This document shows, in pieces, positions 12,913 through 13,989 of a stretch of DNA of 13,989 nt; positions within the stretch are counted from its first letter, which is position 1, and every line of letters begins with the position of its first letter. This DNA is from Nitrospirae bacterium RBG_16_43_11 (GTDB lineage Bacteria > Nitrospirota > 9FT-COMBO-42-15 > HDB-SIOI813). The stretch is from the NCBI GenBank assembly GCA_001805165.1, contig MHEI01000065.1, positions 21,814-35,802 of the forward strand, read 5' to 3'. The translations under genes were made by a program, and so were the position numbers. Under the pieces are notes generated by a model, which saw nothing but the letters and a program-made list of their open reading frames with translations, had not been told where the DNA came from and did no database searches.

Positions 12913-13989
12913 ATGGACCTCCAAAAAGATATACAATATGTGAAAGGAGTAGGCCCGGCGAGGGCAAGACTCCTCAATAGATTAGGAATATTTACGGTAG
13001 AAGACCTTCTTTACTATATCCCCTTCAGGTATGAGGACAGGAGTAACCTTAAACCTATAAAAGAGATATATAAGTCCGGTGGTGTTGGATTCCTGACGGT
13101 TCAGGGTGAAATAGTATCTACGAGGGTTGTAATTACGCCAAGGCAGAGAAGAAAGATATTCGAGGTTACGGTGGGAGATGGTTCAGGTTACATTACAGCA
13201 AAGTGGTTTAATCAGCCGTTTCTAAAAGATGTCCTGATGAAGGGGAGTACAGTAGTATTAAGCGGTCATGTGAAGCCTGATTATAGCGGGTATGGTGTCT
13301 TTATGGAGGGGCCTGAATTTGAGATTATCGGATCTGGAGATAATGATCTCATTCATACAGGAAGGATTGTCCCTGTATATCATATAACAAACGGGCTTTC
13401 GCAGAAGGTTATAAGGAGTATAGTGAAGGGAGTTCTCGATAGCAGCAGCATACCTGAAATCATCTCAGGTGATATTCTGGACAAGTATAACCTGCCTGCA
13501 CTTAGCGACTCAATTAACGGTATCCATTTCCCGGCTGAGGGTACAGGTGTTGATACACTGAATAACGGTGAGACTGCAGCTCACAGGAGATTGGCATTTG
13601 AGGAGTTTTTTCTGCTTGAAATAGGGTTGGCTATGAAGAAGACTTCTGTAACTAAAGAGGCCGGTATTGCATTTAATATTAATGGCAATATGTCAGGTAA
13701 GCTTTCATCACTCTTACCATATAAGTTGACATCAGCCCAGCAGAGGGTGATTAATGAAATAAAGGGAGATATGGCAGTCCCTTATCCCATGAACAGACTG
13801 CTGCAGGGAGATGTCGGATGCGGGAAGACAGTGGTTGCTCTGACTGCCATGCTGACTGCTATTGAAAACGGATACCAGTCTGTCCTGATGGCGCCGACCG
13901 AGATATTAGCTGAACAGCACTATCGTAATATTAAGACCTATCTTGACGAGTTTAATATACCCTCGGCCGTTCTGACAAGCGGTGTGAAG
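12913..13989 (+). CDS. recG: ATP-dependent DNA helicase RecG, N-terminal part (3' truncated)
   Basis: RecG remodels stalled replication forks and Holliday junctions. The 359 codons present cover the N-terminal wedge region and the start of the helicase core. DLQKDIQYVKGVGPARARLL (2-21) is the typical RecG opening, with a helix-hairpin-helix-like GVGPARA. TVEDLLYYIPFRYEDRS follows, then the OB-fold wedge (about 60-150, e.g. VTVGDGSGYITAKWFNQPF). The core begins with the Q-motif-like KLTSAQQRVI, Walker A GDVGCGKT (299-306, with Cys for the more usual Ser) and MAPTEILAEQH. ATG 12913 matches the family start, but no Shine-Dalgarno precedes it. The frame continues past the right edge. It is divergently oriented to rpmB across 102 bp. 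Confidence 0.95.
   Translation, partial: MDLQKDIQYVKGVGPARARLLNRLGIFTVEDLLYYIPFRYEDRSNLKPIKEIYKSGGVGFLTVQGEIVSTRVVITPRQRRKIFEVTVGDGSGYITAKWFNQPFLKDVLMKGSTVVLSGHVKPDYSGYGVFMEGPEFEIIGSGDNDLIHTGRIVPVYHITNGLSQKVIRSIVKGVLDSSSIPEIISGDILDKYNLPALSDSINGIHFPAEGTGVDTLNNGETAAHRRLAFEEFFLLEIGLAMKKTSVTKEAGIAFNINGNMSGKLSSLLPYKLTSAQQRVINEIKGDMAVPYPMNRLLQGDVGCGKTVVALTAMLTAIENGYQSVLMAPTEILAEQHYRNIKTYLDEFNIPSAVLTSGVK

Noticed and set aside
12811..12936. N-terminal extension of the rpmB frame up to 12936 on the minus strand
   Set aside because: The conserved L28 start and the AGGAGG site both point to GTG 12810; the extension has no L28 similarity and covers the promoter region.

Overview
The window is a compact, moderately AT-rich bacterial chromosome segment made almost entirely of housekeeping genes, with a second-messenger signalling layer. 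Shine-Dalgarno motifs, a Bacillus-type Fe-S PurF, a zinc-type ribosomal protein L28, several PilZ/GAF/GGDEF proteins and a short palindromic repeat reading VIPAEAGIQ suggest a Gram-negative, probably anaerobic or micro-aerophilic lineage such as Nitrospirota or a deltaproteobacterial relative. This assignment is inferred from gene style, not from a marker tree. I saw no tRNA, rRNA, CRISPR array, transposase or prophage gene.

Layout. Positions 1-4604 (+) hold the 3' end of purL, purF (catalytic Cys2, four Fe-S cysteines), a small PilZ protein with a degraded ligand motif, radA, and a LolB-like lipoprotein whose start overlaps the radA stop. Positions 4665-6915 (+) hold tsaB, rimI (start overlapping the tsaB stop), a DUF465 coiled-coil protein and tatC. 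The 3' end of tatC overlaps a convergent (-) gene for a two-TM GAF sensor (6889-7686). A divergent promoter region follows. Then come a (+) run of a membrane-anchored TPR protein, a UDP-glucuronate decarboxylase-type epimerase and a secreted DUF3108 protein (7792-10232). After a 213-bp spacer, which is the longest gene-free stretch, come a GAF-GGDEF diguanylate cyclase, a second PilZ protein and ridA (10446-12597). Finally rpmB (-) faces ridA and is divergent from recG (+), which runs off the right edge.

Working together: purL and purF serve de novo purine synthesis. radA and recG process recombination intermediates. TsaB takes part in tRNA t6A synthesis and RimI acetylates protein N-termini. 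TatC is the Tat receptor. The cyclase and two PilZ proteins point to local c-di-GMP control, although both PilZ proteins depart from the ligand-binding consensus.

I see no clearly new multi-gene system. The points most worth checking are: (1) the DUF3108 gene, whose signal peptide and conserved N-terminus lie upstream of any ATG/GTG/TTG and which appears to start at ATC 9483; (2) an in-frame palindromic repeat inside the lipoprotein gene; (3) a near-consensus sigma-54 promoter directly before the diguanylate cyclase, implying a nearly leaderless mRNA; (4) the altered PilZ motifs.
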